DNA of 64,000 nucleotides, from NCBI GenBank assembly GCA_028280445.1, contig JANQLU010000064.1:87556-151555 (forward strand), given 5' to 3'. This stretch comes from Pirellulaceae bacterium. GTDB taxonomy: Bacteria > Planctomycetota > Planctomycetia > Pirellulales > Pirellulaceae. The position numbers were made by a program, and so were the translations under genes. Below, piece by piece: positions 35,197 to 44,592 of the stretch. A model generated the notes under the pieces. It saw only the letters and a program-made list of their open reading frames with translations. It made no database searches and had not been told where the DNA came from. Each line of letters starts with the position of its first letter. Within the stretch, counting starts at the first letter, position 1.

Positions 35197-35381
35197 TATT
35201 TTCTCTCCTGGTATTCAATGTCGTGTTTTCAGCCGTTTGTTAGTTCAGCTTACGACAGATGTTTTTCGTAAGCCAATTAATAGACTATAAAAAATCTTTC
35301 CGTTTTCGAAAGCGGCTTGCGCTTATTTTGCGCTTCGTAGTGACAAGTGTTATTAGAAAATCATAAGCGCGAAGCGTGATT

Positions 35382-35437
35382 GTAGGGCCGGTTCCCACCG
35401 GCCGTTTGTTGGATTAGCCGGTGAGAACCGGCCCTAC
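35382..35437. repeat. Palindromic repeat, GTAGGGCCGG family, complete copy
   Basis: gtagggccggttcccaccgg and ccggtgagaaccggccctac flank a spacer with ttgttggatta. It lies in the gene-free gap 35197-35620, beside a second repeat. Confidence 0.9.
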
Positions 35438-35460
35438 TTTCATTGCAATTGCAAATCCAA

Positions 35461-35534
35461 TGTGAGCGGCAAGGCGCTAGCCGCCGGTTCGTTGCTGTAG
35501 GCGATTACCGGCGGCTAGCGCCTTGCCGCTCACA
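35461..35534. repeat. Palindromic repeat, GGCAAGGCGCTAGCCGCCGG family
   Basis: The arms gtgagcggcaaggcgctagc and gctagcgccttgccgctcac are exact inverses, with ccgccggt/accggcgg continuing the stem. It stands 24 bases after the GTAGGGCCGG copy. Other copies are at 38778, 41467 and, truncated, at 63896. Confidence 0.9.
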
Positions 35535-35560
35535 AGAAAAGCCTTTTCGAACTGTACGAC

Positions 35561-35593
35561 AAAAAAGGACGCATCGTTGAAAACGAGCGTCCT
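35561..35593 (-). terminator. Intrinsic terminator of the S9 peptidase gene
   Basis: On the minus strand AGGACGC and GCGTCCT arms, continued by TCGTT/AACGA past a one-base bulge, form a 12-bp hairpin. It runs into TTTTTT about 30 bases after the peptidase stop. Confidence 0.87.
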
Positions 35594-35620
35594 CTGAAAA
35601 TTGATCTCGAAATTTGCGAA

Positions 35621-37744
35621 TTACTTTTTCTTCAAATCTCGTTCCAGCCAATTAAAAAATACGCGATGCCACACTACTCCATTTTGCGGGCCGAGAACCC
35701 AATGTCCTTCGTTTGGAAAATATAGAAAACGCGATTTCACACCTTGGACTTGTGCCGCCGTAAATGCTTCCATGCCCTGGGTCACTGGAACTCGAAAGTC
35801 TTTTTCACCGTGGATGACCAACAGCGGTGTTTTCCAGTTTTTAACAAACTTGTGCGGTGAGAAACGATCGTAGTCTTTTTGAACACTGGGACTTCGCCAG
35901 TAGGGACCGCCGAGATCGTAGTTTACGAAAAACAGTTCTTCGGTTGAGCCATACATCGATTCCAGATTAAAAACACCACAGTGGGCGATCATGCTGGCAA
36001 ACCGATTGCCGGCGTTGCCCATCATCCAATAGACGGTGTAACCACCAAAGCTTGCGCCGACGGCGCCAACGCGTTTCTTGTCAATGTATCGCTCGTTCGT
36101 CATCGAGTCGGTTGCGCTCAACAGATCTTGCATTGCCTGGCCGCCCCAATCTTTACTGATCTGGTCATTCCACGCACGACCGAAACCAGGCAATCCGCGG
36201 CGGTTGGGCGCGCAGATCACATAGCCTCCGTGTGAAGCCATCAAATGGAAATTCCAACGATAGGAAAACCACTGACCGATTTGACCTTGAGGACCGCCCT
36301 GGCAATACAACAGCATCGGATATTTTTTTGACTCATCGAACCCCGGTGGATAGATCACCCAGCAATGAATTTTCTTTCCATCGGTTGCCGTTACCCAGCG
36401 TTGTCGAATGGTGGGCAGTGCGAGATCTTTGTAAATGTCGTCGTTGATACTGGATAATTTTTTCGAAGGAGTCGTTGCCGAAGGTCCGAGTTCCAGTTGG
36501 TAAATTTCGGCGGGACGTAACATCGAAGTCCGAGTGACCAACATGCGGGTCCCTGTGGCATTGACGTTAGAGAATGCCCAATTGTAATTTCCCTGGGTGA
36601 CGCGAAACGGTTTTCCAGGTGCCGTAAGCGACAACATGAAAATTTGATTCGACCCGCGATATTCACTTGTAAAATAGACCGTTTTCGAATCGCTGCGCCA
36701 GTGGATTCCGTGCGTGTTTTGATCCATGCCTTTGGAAAGATCTGAAATCTGGCCGCTTTCACGATCGTACAGCATGATCCGATTTCGATCGGATTCAAAA
36801 CTGGCTCGTTCCATCGAGTGAAAACCAAGATATTTTCCATCGGGCGAATACGACGGATCATTGTCGTAGCCCGGCATCCCTTTGGTGATGTTTTTGAACT
36901 CGCCATCGCGAGAACCGTCGGCGTTGATTTTGGCCAAGTAGACATCGCTGTTTGTCGATTCCGCCCAACGTTTGACCATTTTCAGCGTCAACGCAATCTC
37001 ATTTCCTTCGGGGCTCCAGGCAAATTTTTCACTGCCGCCAAATGGATTGATCGGACAGTCGGTTTTCATCCCTTTCATGATGTCGACTTCTTGACCCGCC
37101 GTACCGTCTCCATTGATCGGAGCAACGTGGATATGTGAATAGGCATAGTCGTGCCAGGAATCCCAGTGACGATACATCAACGAATCGATAATTCGCGCGT
37201 CAGCTTTGGGCAGGTCTTTAAAAATTTCGTTGACTGTTTTATCGAGAACGATATCGACGGTAAAGGCAATGTGTTTTCCCGTTGGAGAAACCTTCAAATT
37301 GGAACAACCGTTTTTCAACTTGGTAACTTGTTTGACCTGACCTGACGCGGGATTATAGGTGCAAACTTGAAACGAATCGGAGAAATGGGGATCGTTTTGA
37401 TCTTTGCCATCGGCTTTTTTTCCACTCATGCCGATAAAGTAGACCACCTCCTGGTCGCCGACTTTCGCCCATTGCAGTCCACTGATTGATTTCCATTTTT
37501 CCAAAACAGGTTTTGATTCACCGGTTTCGGTATTCATCAGAAAGAGTGTGGATGTTCCAGCGTTATCTTTTAAAACGTAACGCCGCACTCCATAGGCAAC
37601 GTGTTTTCCGTCAGATGACACAGCGACTTCGCCTAGTCGCCCAAGTTTCCAAAGCAATTCAGGTGACATCTTTTTGGTCTGACCATTGACTGTCGTCGGG
37701 ATAGACACCGCCAACAGTACAATGCACATTGCAAGCTTACGCAT
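35621..37744 (-). CDS. Secreted S9 family prolyl oligopeptidase
   Basis: This 707-residue exported serine peptidase has the signal MRKLAMCIVLLAVSIPTTVNG and a GGAGG sequence before the ATG. An N-terminal WD40/beta-propeller domain (about 30-440) holds repeated YSPDGKYLGF/WSPEGNEIAL blades. The C-terminal alpha/beta hydrolase domain has GASFGGYTVYW (Ser, about 565), HGEKDFRVP (Asp) and NEGHW (His). It cleaves short peptides in the periplasm or outside. A strong terminator follows. Confidence 0.92.
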   Translation of the reverse strand: MRKLAMCIVLLAVSIPTTVNGQTKKMSPELLWKLGRLGEVAVSSDGKHVAYGVRRYVLKDNAGTSTLFLMNTETGESKPVLEKWKSISGLQWAKVGDQEVVYFIGMSGKKADGKDQNDPHFSDSFQVCTYNPASGQVKQVTKLKNGCSNLKVSPTGKHIAFTVDIVLDKTVNEIFKDLPKADARIIDSLMYRHWDSWHDYAYSHIHVAPINGDGTAGQEVDIMKGMKTDCPINPFGGSEKFAWSPEGNEIALTLKMVKRWAESTNSDVYLAKINADGSRDGEFKNITKGMPGYDNDPSYSPDGKYLGFHSMERASFESDRNRIMLYDRESGQISDLSKGMDQNTHGIHWRSDSKTVYFTSEYRGSNQIFMLSLTAPGKPFRVTQGNYNWAFSNVNATGTRMLVTRTSMLRPAEIYQLELGPSATTPSKKLSSINDDIYKDLALPTIRQRWVTATDGKKIHCWVIYPPGFDESKKYPMLLYCQGGPQGQIGQWFSYRWNFHLMASHGGYVICAPNRRGLPGFGRAWNDQISKDWGGQAMQDLLSATDSMTNERYIDKKRVGAVGASFGGYTVYWMMGNAGNRFASMIAHCGVFNLESMYGSTEELFFVNYDLGGPYWRSPSVQKDYDRFSPHKFVKNWKTPLLVIHGEKDFRVPVTQGMEAFTAAQVQGVKSRFLYFPNEGHWVLGPQNGVVWHRVFFNWLERDLKKK

Positions 37745-38109
37745 ATTGTTATCCTCCGCGTAGTTGGGTTGTTTCTGAAAGCCGAGTATATCCCATTTTG
37801 CGGTTCGTTCGTAGTTCCGCGCGTCGTGTACCGTTGGTTACAGAAAAACACAGCATGCAATTGCGACGATATCAAATTGGGACTTTGCCTTGGCAGCGAG
37901 AAACTATTTCTGTATCAAAATGTCCTTCCTTTCGTCTCGGCTAAAAGCCAATTCGTAGAAACCGCTTTCTTTGCCACAATCGACCAACTGTCGTAAGTTT
38001 TGCGCGATTTTTGCGTCGGTCCGTTAGTTGGCATGAAAAACTGCGGGCAATATTAATTGAACAAACTCGTATTAGTGCCAAACGCGCGGATCGACGAACG
38101 GAACAGAGA
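37745..38109. other. Gene-free gap
   Basis: This stretch between the divergent peptidase and SRPBCC genes holds their promoters. I see no repeat, RNA gene or convincing short gene in it. The SRPBCC frame is open upstream to 38011, but its start there is not supported. Confidence 0.4.
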
Positions 38110-38640
38110 ATGATCGTGAAAAATCCAGGGATTCAAAACCCATTCATTGACCAACAAGTTCATATCGAACTCGACCGAAAGCTTGGTAAATTTGAGCTTC
38201 GCACCGAGGTCGAGTTGCCACACCCGATCGACGAAGTGTTCGCGTTTTTCTCTGATCCTGCGAATTTGCAACGGATTACTCCTCCCTGGCTCCATTTCCA
38301 GGTTTTGACCGATTTGCCAGCAGAGATTAGCAAAGGGCAAACATTCGAATACAAACTCCGATTGCATGGCGTGCCGATTCGCTGGAAAAGTGAAATTTGT
38401 GTTTGGGAACCTGAAAAACGCTTTGTCGACCAGCAGATTTCGGGACCTTACGGATCATGGTGGCACGAACATTTGTTTTATGATCTAGGCGGGCGCGAAA
38501 CTCTGATGCGGGATCGTGTTTTGTACACAGTTCCCGGCGGAAGAATGATTCACAAATTGTTGGTGAAAAAAGATCTAGTCAAAATCTTTGAATACCGCCG
38601 CGATACGATTCAAGATATCTTTGACGGCAATGGGTCGTAA
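38110..38640 (+). CDS. SRPBCC family (START-like) ligand-binding protein
   Basis: This 176-residue protein starts at ATG 38110 (MIVKNPGIQNPF); the frame is open further upstream to 38011. The START-like fold is shown by FELRTEVELPHPIDEVFAFF, then NLQRITPPWLHFQVL and GVPIRWKSEICVWEPEKRFVDQQ, ending in LLVKKDLVKIFEYRR. This matches a family often fused to or beside sugar-nucleotide epimerases. The ligand is unknown. Confidence 0.82.
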   Translation: MIVKNPGIQNPFIDQQVHIELDRKLGKFELRTEVELPHPIDEVFAFFSDPANLQRITPPWLHFQVLTDLPAEISKGQTFEYKLRLHGVPIRWKSEICVWEPEKRFVDQQISGPYGSWWHEHLFYDLGGRETLMRDRVLYTVPGGRMIHKLLVKKDLVKIFEYRRDTIQDIFDGNGS

Positions 38641-38643
38641 ATC

Positions 38644-38665
38644 GTAGGGCCGGTTCCCACCGGCC
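38644..38665. repeat. Half copy of the GTAGGGCCGG repeat
   Basis: Only the left arm gtagggccggttcccaccgg and the following aatccgaca spacer are present, 3 bases after the SRPBCC stop. The right arm seems to have been lost where the next repeat begins. Confidence 0.7.
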
Positions 38666-38705
38666 AATCCGACAACACAGCTGGTTTTCGGAAGTGCAAG
38701 GCTTC

Positions 38706-38878
38706 GGGAGGGCGAGGCTCCTGCCGAGCCAATCCGGTTTCCATTGCAATCGCATATTGGCTCGGCAGGAGCCACCCGTGAGCGGGAAGGGGCTAGCCGC
38801 CGGTTCGAAGCGCTAACAAACCGGCGGCTAGCGCCTTGCCGCTCACAGGATCCGGCTCGGCAGGAGCCTCGCCCTCCC
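38706..38878. repeat. Nested repeats: GGGAGGGCGAGGCTCC family enclosing a GGCTAGCCGCCGG copy
   Basis: Outer arms are gggagggcgaggctcctgcc (38706) and ggcaggagcctcgccctccc (to 38878). An extra ggctcggcaggagcc copy lies at 38759-38773. The inner palindrome 38778-38847 (gtgagcgggaaggggctagc to gctagcgccttgccgctcac) belongs to another family, so one repeat sits within another. Confidence 0.85.
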
Positions 38879-38900
38879 AAGGCATTTCTCCCAAGGCATT

Positions 38901-40676
38901 TCAAACAACATTGGCTTCATCGATTTCTTTGAGTGCGCGATAGGCGTCGCGAAGGCTTGTGCCAGCCAAAACGTTACTCCAAGTTTCCACCGACCGATGT
39001 CTTGATCTCAGGAAAACCATAAGGACAACGAGCGACAGGCTCAAGCCAACTCCTCCAATGCCCAGTGATATCCACAGGGTAGGCGGAAGGCCGACCACAT
39101 CGAAACCAACAACAACCGAAATTGGAATCCAAAGTAACCACCAGGCGAATCCAAGGATCATTCCGAATCGCAGATAGGATTTTTGAATTCCGTCGAGCTT
39201 GCCTCGCACCGCAGAGACCGCTTTGGAAAAATCGAGACGTTTGATTTGTGCGCAAACGACGCCTGCGGCCAGGATCATCAGAACGCCGTAGACATGCAGC
39301 GAGATTCCAGAAACAAGCCGGTGCGGAATGTGTTTGTTCGGAGCCCAACCATAAACTCCCAAAGCGATAAATCCGATTCCTGCAACCATTTGTAATATCT
39401 GTCCCCAGAACAGAGGTCGAAGCGATTTTTCGACGCGACCCATCAATTCGCGACGGACAAGTACCAGCCGCCCTGCCAACTCTTGTTGTTCCAAACTGGT
39501 CGCAGCGGAGCCTTGGCTGCGAGAATCGGTTGTGGGATGGAGTTCCACGGTACGATCGAGGGCGACCTGTTCCTCAGAAGTGATCGATGCGACGTCCGAT
39601 TTGACCTGGCTGGCGTGTTGATATCTGCGCTGCGGTTCTTTTTCCAATGTGCGCAGAACGACATCATCGAGCCGAACATCAATTTTCACTTTCTCTGATG
39701 GAGCGGAGAAACGTCCGATGGGCAGTTCGCCCGTAAGCATTTCGTAAAAAACGACACCCATCGAATAGATGTCGGCACGGTGGTCAACAAAGTGCGTACC
39801 CTCAAGTTGTTCGGGCGCCATGTAGCGAGGTGTTCCCATGACCTGGTGCGTGCCTGTGAGAACGTCTTGCTTACTTTCGTTGCCCAAAAGTCGGGACAAT
39901 CCGAAGTCGGCGATTTTAACTTGACCGTCTTTGGTCAGGAGGATGTTTTCGGGCTTGATGTCACGATGCACCACGCCTTGGTCGTGCGCGTATTGCAGTG
40001 CATCGCACAAATACGGCACGATTGCCAACGCTTGATCCGGCGGCAGTGGTTGTTCATGAATTACTTCGCGAAGCGTCGCGCCGTCGACATACTCCATCAA
40101 AAAATAATAGACGTCGTCGGTGTGGCCGAATTCATAGACTGCTACGATGTTGGGATGGTTCAGCCGAGCTAGCGCACGAGCTTCGCGCGTGAATCGCAAC
40201 GCAAATTTGGTATCGTTGCCAAATTCCTCCGGTAAAATCTTGACGGCAACGACTCGATCGAGCCCCTTTTGCCTCGCCTTGTACACCGCACCCATGCCAC
40301 CGGCTCCAATCAACTCGATAATTTCGAGCGCCGGAAATAGCTTTGCCAGCTGGGCCACCGCCGGCGGTTTGAATCGTGAAGTGCCGGGCTGCTGTTGGTC
40401 TGCGGTCAACGCTTGGCGAATGGCTTCGGAATTTTCTGGAAAGCGCTCAAGATACTCTTGAGCGGTAGGCGCTTCGCCACGCTGCCGACGGTAATCGATT
40501 TCGAGCAACAATAGCTCGGCCAGCAAGACGGCACGCTCGACTGCCGACTCAACTCGCGGCAACATCGATTCAATTTGGGTTGGTTTGCCGTGCCGCCACG
40601 CTTCTTCGAACTCGGCACAAAGGTCATCGATCCGTTCCAACGCTGCGATCGGCAATTTTTCCTGGCGAATGCTCAT
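38901..40676 (-). CDS. Membrane-bound serine/threonine protein kinase
   Basis: This 591-residue Hanks-type kinase starts at ATG 40676 (MSIRQEKLPIA). After an N-terminal region shared by planctomycete kinases (QEYLERFPE near 85) comes the kinase domain: GAGGMGAVYKAR (about 122), VAVKILPEEF, HRDIKPENILL (about 240) and DFGLSRLLG, then GTPRYMAPEQLEG. The C-terminal part has three or four membrane helices. The gene overlaps the upstream sigma factor gene by 53 bases, so the pair is cotranscribed and may be functionally linked. Confidence 0.93.
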   Translation of the reverse strand: MSIRQEKLPIAALERIDDLCAEFEEAWRHGKPTQIESMLPRVESAVERAVLLAELLLLEIDYRRQRGEAPTAQEYLERFPENSEAIRQALTADQQQPGTSRFKPPAVAQLAKLFPALEIIELIGAGGMGAVYKARQKGLDRVVAVKILPEEFGNDTKFALRFTREARALARLNHPNIVAVYEFGHTDDVYYFLMEYVDGATLREVIHEQPLPPDQALAIVPYLCDALQYAHDQGVVHRDIKPENILLTKDGQVKIADFGLSRLLGNESKQDVLTGTHQVMGTPRYMAPEQLEGTHFVDHRADIYSMGVVFYEMLTGELPIGRFSAPSEKVKIDVRLDDVVLRTLEKEPQRRYQHASQVKSDVASITSEEQVALDRTVELHPTTDSRSQGSAATSLEQQELAGRLVLVRRELMGRVEKSLRPLFWGQILQMVAGIGFIALGVYGWAPNKHIPHRLVSGISLHVYGVLMILAAGVVCAQIKRLDFSKAVSAVRGKLDGIQKSYLRFGMILGFAWWLLWIPISVVVGFDVVGLPPTLWISLGIGGVGLSLSLVVLMVFLRSRHRSVETWSNVLAGTSLRDAYRALKEIDEANVV

Positions 40677-41274
40677 GCTCAGACATTAACTCTTGTTCAC
40701 ATTTTTCTCGAATTAGATGCAGACGACGCTCAATGGTCCGCTCCGAGCATTCAAGTCGCTCGGCAATTTCGGCGTTTGAATACCCTTCTAATTTAGCTAC
40801 CGCGATTTCTCTCAGTTGCCCGACACCGATCAGATCGATTAGTCGTTTTAGGGATTCTTCCATGATCAACTGCATCTCGGGTGTCGGCTCGTCACCAATT
40901 ACCTGGATAATTTCGTCTTCGTTGCCGTCTCGTTCGATAGAACCGACTTTGGCACCGCCTCCACGCCGTTGCCGCAGGTCATGACGCTGTTTGTCCACGA
41001 TTTTTCGGGCTGACATCCTCAGTAATAACCGCCAAAGGTCATCTCGGTCCGACATGTCTGGAAACCGGCCATTTTCGGCGGCCCGGTAAAAGCTTTCAAA
41101 GACGCTGATGACAATGTCTTCCTCGTCCGATACCGCGCGGTTTTGGTCACGAAGATTTCTGCGAACAGAACGTACCAAGCGGTCAAAATAATGGTGCCAA
41201 ATCTGTTGAGCGGCAACAGAGTCGCCTTGTTTTATCAATTCAATCCAGTGGTTGGTATTTTCGCTTTTTGACAT
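40624..41274 (-). CDS. ECF sigma factor paired with a protein kinase
   Basis: This 216-residue sigma factor starts at ATG 41274 (MSKSENTNHW). Region 2 covers about 12-85 (AAQQIWHHYFDRLVRSVRRNL, DEEDIVISVFESFYR). Region 4 covers about 130-190 (GVGQLREIAVAKLEGYSNAEI, ECSERTIERRLHLIR). This is the ECF type found beside serine/threonine kinases in planctomycetes, where phosphorylation is thought to control it. No anti-sigma factor is present. Its last 53 bases overlap the kinase start. Confidence 0.9.
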   Translation of the reverse strand: MSKSENTNHWIELIKQGDSVAAQQIWHHYFDRLVRSVRRNLRDQNRAVSDEEDIVISVFESFYRAAENGRFPDMSDRDDLWRLLLRMSARKIVDKQRHDLRQRRGGGAKVGSIERDGNEDEIIQVIGDEPTPEMQLIMEESLKRLIDLIGVGQLREIAVAKLEGYSNAEIAERLECSERTIERRLHLIREKCEQELMSEHEHSPGKIADRSVGTDR

Positions 41275-41466
41275 CGAGATCAACGTATTGTCGGGTGGTT
41301 ACGCGAAATGCGGTTCGTTCGATTCTGGCCGCGTAGAGCCGAGTCGATTCACCTAGCACGCAGTGCTCATCGTAGTTTACCGCTAAAACCGGTAGGCGTC
41401 GCGACAGAATACCGGGTTTCCTGGGAATTGCTCTCGCAGGGTGAGGCTCCCGCAAGTCCTGATCCT

Positions 41467-41534
41467 GTGGGCGACAAGGCGCTAGCCGCCGGTTTGAAGC
41501 GCTGACAACCGGCGGCTAGCGCCTTGCCGCTCAC
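41467..41534. repeat. Palindromic repeat, GGCAAGGCGCTAGCCGCCGG family
   Basis: The arms gtgggcgacaaggcgctagc and gctagcgccttgccgctcac are near-exact inverses. The rest of the gap 41275-41714 holds part of a cctgcgagagg-type element (gagggtgaggctcccgcaag-like) and no gene. Confidence 0.85.
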
Positions 41535-41714
41535 GGTAGCTTTGTCATTCTTCGTTAATGGCAAATTGGTTTCCGAGATTTTTTTGTCGGCTCAGAGATT
41601 TCGATGACGGTAACTCGAATGTGGGGCAAGTACCGCCAATTTTCAAAGCATCTGAGATTGCTTGATACGTTCGGCGTGTCAATTTTTTTATCGTTGCGAA
41701 ATAGACTGAGAAAC

Positions 41715-42896
41715 ATGCAAACAGATTTGGTATCACCGAGCGCATCATCATCACAAAGCCGCATTTATTTTTTGGACAACCTGCGAACCATTTTGATTTT
41801 TCTGGTCGTCCTCAATCATTCGGGCCTGGTCTATGAGAGCAGCGGTGTTTCCGCATCGTTCTGGATTGTCGATGATCCTAATACGAATCACATTTCGGGC
41901 CTGGTCAATCTCGTCATCGACATCTTTGTGATGGTGACTTTTTTTCTGGTGTCAGGTTTTTTCTCGGCAAAGTCCTGTCGTAAAAAAGGACGGTTCGCAT
42001 TCATCATGACGCGATTTAGCTGGCTCATCATCCCCTGGTTGGTCGGCGTATTGTTGCTGATGCCGCTCTACAAGTGGCTATTTCTGTTGTCGAGAAATTT
42101 GCCACAGGAGTCGTTGAGCAGCTATTTGTATTTTAACAACGGAATTCTGAGCCAAAGTTGGCTTTGGTTTTTGCCAGTGCTGTTTGCTTTTTCCGTTTTG
42201 TATTCGGTTTTCGAATCGCAGATTCTACGGCTGGGCAAGTACTCGATGCGTACGATCGTTGTACTGATGCTGATGATTGGATTGATTTACAGTTTTTCTA
42301 TGGATTGGTTCGCGTGGCGAGGATGGACCAAAACACCATGGTTTGATTTTCAGAACGAAAGGCTGTTGATCTATGCGATGGCGTTTGTTTTGGGTGCAAT
42401 CATGTTTGAAAAACGGAGCTTGCAACAAAAGCTGGTGAGCGGCTGGGTATATCACACCATGAACAGCATTGTGTTTGTTCCAGTCGGATGTTACCTGGTG
42501 TTTTTGCTGTATCCGTTTCTTTATCCAGACGCGGTTTTGGTTTCGACGTTGGCCGACAAACTGATCAAATGGACATGCTTTCATTTGTCGATTTTCTGCC
42601 TGACCTTGATTGCGTTAGAAACCTGCCGTCGTTATCTCGACAAACCCAACAAGTGGTTTGAGTTGTTCAACAAGCATGCATTAACAATCTACCTGGTTCA
42701 CGTCATCGTATTGGGACTGGTTGCATTCGGCCTGTTGCAATTTGATGGCTGGTCGATGGTCAAATATTTAATTCTGACTTTGGCAACCTTCCTAGGCAGT
42801 TTTGTGGTAAGCCTTGGTTTTCAATTCACCAAAGCAATCATGATGACTCGGAGACCAGAACTGCGAAAGCTGCAGTGCCAAGGTCAAACGAACTAA
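41715..42896 (+). CDS. Acyltransferase 3 (OpgC/OafB-like) membrane protein
   Basis: This 393-residue membrane protein has about ten hydrophobic helices. ATG 41715 was chosen since it precedes IYFLDNLRTILIFLVVLNHSGL by 14 residues; the frame is open upstream to 41604. The His in LNHSG is the conserved AT3 motif. Such enzymes acetylate or succinylate glycans or lipids using acyl donors. The substrate is unknown here. Confidence 0.85.
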   Translation: MQTDLVSPSASSSQSRIYFLDNLRTILIFLVVLNHSGLVYESSGVSASFWIVDDPNTNHISGLVNLVIDIFVMVTFFLVSGFFSAKSCRKKGRFAFIMTRFSWLIIPWLVGVLLLMPLYKWLFLLSRNLPQESLSSYLYFNNGILSQSWLWFLPVLFAFSVLYSVFESQILRLGKYSMRTIVVLMLMIGLIYSFSMDWFAWRGWTKTPWFDFQNERLLIYAMAFVLGAIMFEKRSLQQKLVSGWVYHTMNSIVFVPVGCYLVFLLYPFLYPDAVLVSTLADKLIKWTCFHLSIFCLTLIALETCRRYLDKPNKWFELFNKHALTIYLVHVIVLGLVAFGLLQFDGWSMVKYLILTLATFLGSFVVSLGFQFTKAIMMTRRPELRKLQCQGQTN

Positions 42897-42936
42897 AAAA
42901 CGTTGGTGAGCAAAGTTTCGAAGGCCATCTCGGCCG

Positions 42937-43764
42937 CTAATTGTCGGTGGACAGTTTGTCGTACCGAACGATGGAAATGAGCTCATCACAGATGCGACCG
43001 TTGGTGGCGAGAACGCTTTCTGACGCTAACTGCATCGGTTGTCCATCGCGATCAAACATTGCTCCGCCGGCCTGTTCTAAAATCAACCATGCGGCAGAGT
43101 AGTCCCAGGGTGAAAGGCGGTATTCGAAATGCGCGTCGAATCGACCGACAGCGACCCAACACACGTCCAGGGCAGCGCTACCGAACCGACGGATTCCCCG
43201 GATGGGAACTTGAAATAGCCGATCGATGGCCTTCAAAGTGTTTCGCATCATTTCACCGCGCTCGTAGTAGAAACCTGTCGAGATAATACAATCGGTCAAC
43301 GAGGCGTGCTGGGAAACTCGAATGGGCGAATTATTCAAGAATGCGACTCCAGGTGTGTCGTCGGCAGGCCGCATGGCCCAGAACAACTCGTCTCGATTGG
43401 GGTCAAACACGACGCCCAGCTGCACAAGGCCGTCGGACGCAAAAGCAATCGAAACTGAAAATTGTGGGATTCCATGTGCATAACTGTTTGTGCCATCCAA
43501 TGGATCAATAATCCACAAATGTGAATCGTCAAGCGTCCCGGTTGATTCGCCCTCTTCTCGAAAAAATGTATCGTTGGGACAGTTTTCAGAAATGATTTTG
43601 ACAGCCAGCTCTTCGGCAGCATGGTCGGCTTCGGTCACCAGATTGAACGTTTGTTTTTGATCAACAGCGGCACTTCCCCGCATCTCCATGAGAATTTTGC
43701 CGGCTTCGGTAGCCGCTTGTCGGGCGATCGCTAAACGTGGAAAAATTTCGTTGGGGTCAATCAT
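42937..43764 (-). CDS. Inositol monophosphatase family protein
   Basis: This 275-residue Mg-dependent phosphatase starts at ATG 43764 (MIDPNEIFPRL). Metal-site motifs are NLVTEADHAAE, FFREEGES (about 80), DPLDGTNSYAHG (about 100) and WDYSAAWLILEQAGG (about 225). Possible substrates include inositol phosphate, histidinol phosphate and PAPS-type nucleotides. It lies 8 bases after the DinB gene on the same strand. Confidence 0.9.
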   Translation of the reverse strand: MIDPNEIFPRLAIARQAATEAGKILMEMRGSAAVDQKQTFNLVTEADHAAEELAVKIISENCPNDTFFREEGESTGTLDDSHLWIIDPLDGTNSYAHGIPQFSVSIAFASDGLVQLGVVFDPNRDELFWAMRPADDTPGVAFLNNSPIRVSQHASLTDCIISTGFYYERGEMMRNTLKAIDRLFQVPIRGIRRFGSAALDVCWVAVGRFDAHFEYRLSPWDYSAAWLILEQAGGAMFDRDGQPMQLASESVLATNGRICDELISIVRYDKLSTDN

Positions 43765-43772
43765 TGACTTGC

Positions 43773-44297
43773 TCAAACAGGAATCTTGTTGCGGTCGACA
43801 TCCGGCGCCCAATGAAATTTGTATTGATCGCCCAGTTGTAGGCGGGTCAACATAATGATTTGATGCGTGTGTCCGACAAAGTGACTGCAGGTGTGATGGA
43901 TGGCACCCAAAACGGTTGTTTCAAAGCCCTGGATTTCACGTTGCTCCTGCAGCGATGATTCGTCCAGCGGTTCGAATATTGATTTAGCTCGAGCGACGGT
44001 TTGCCGTAGTAAATCTAACAATTTGTCAGCTGGAATAATTTCACGTTGCGCAAACTCGGAATCACGATCGCGGTCGTCCGATTGTTGACTCACACCCGCT
44101 ACGCCCCATTGTTGCAGGTTGCCTGCCAAATGGAGCAGGAGATTGCCAACACTATTGATCGAACTCTCGGGCCGCCACCAAATTTGTTCATCACTCATTT
44201 GGGCGGCACAATGTTCGATTTTGGCCATCGAAGCATCCAGCAGTCCGATGGATTCTGAAACGAATGTTTTTGCAATATTCATGTCGTTCTGGTTCAT
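43773..44297 (-). CDS. DinB family (DUF1572-like) protein
   Basis: This 174-residue four-helix-bundle protein belongs to the DinB/YfiT group. ATG 44297 was chosen (MNQNDMNIAKTFV); an earlier ATG at 44339 is possible. The metal-binding His pattern is LLLHLAGNLQQW near residue 55 and IHHTCSHFVGHTHQIIML near 130. The family includes thiol transferases and metal-dependent enzymes of unknown substrate. It is probably an operon with the downstream inositol monophosphatase-like gene. Confidence 0.83.
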   Translation of the reverse strand: MNQNDMNIAKTFVSESIGLLDASMAKIEHCAAQMSDEQIWWRPESSINSVGNLLLHLAGNLQQWGVAGVSQQSDDRDRDSEFAQREIIPADKLLDLLRQTVARAKSIFEPLDESSLQEQREIQGFETTVLGAIHHTCSHFVGHTHQIIMLTRLQLGDQYKFHWAPDVDRNKIPV

Positions 44298-44592
44298 GTC
44301 CAATTCCTCAAAAACTGAATGAACTTGATTGTAAAACATTGTTTGCGTTCAGTCAGTTGTCACAAAGGGTCGGTGATGGGCTAAATTAGAAACTTTGAGT
44401 GAAGGAAGGGCGGGAACAAGTGTGCTGATGTATCCGGAGGCCGTTCCGGCAATTGACTCTCGACCCTGGTTTGGCACCAAACTAGCCCACCGCCAAAGGG
44501 TAGCCGTTGGCGAATTCGTCGTTTACCATTGAACGTTAATAAACAACGTCCTTTATCAGCCAATCTCGGTTCGAACCACTGGGAGTTTCGCC

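Noticed and set aside
44560..44590. tRNA-like GGTTCGAACC
   Set aside because: No matching acceptor stem, anticodon arm or D arm could be found around it.
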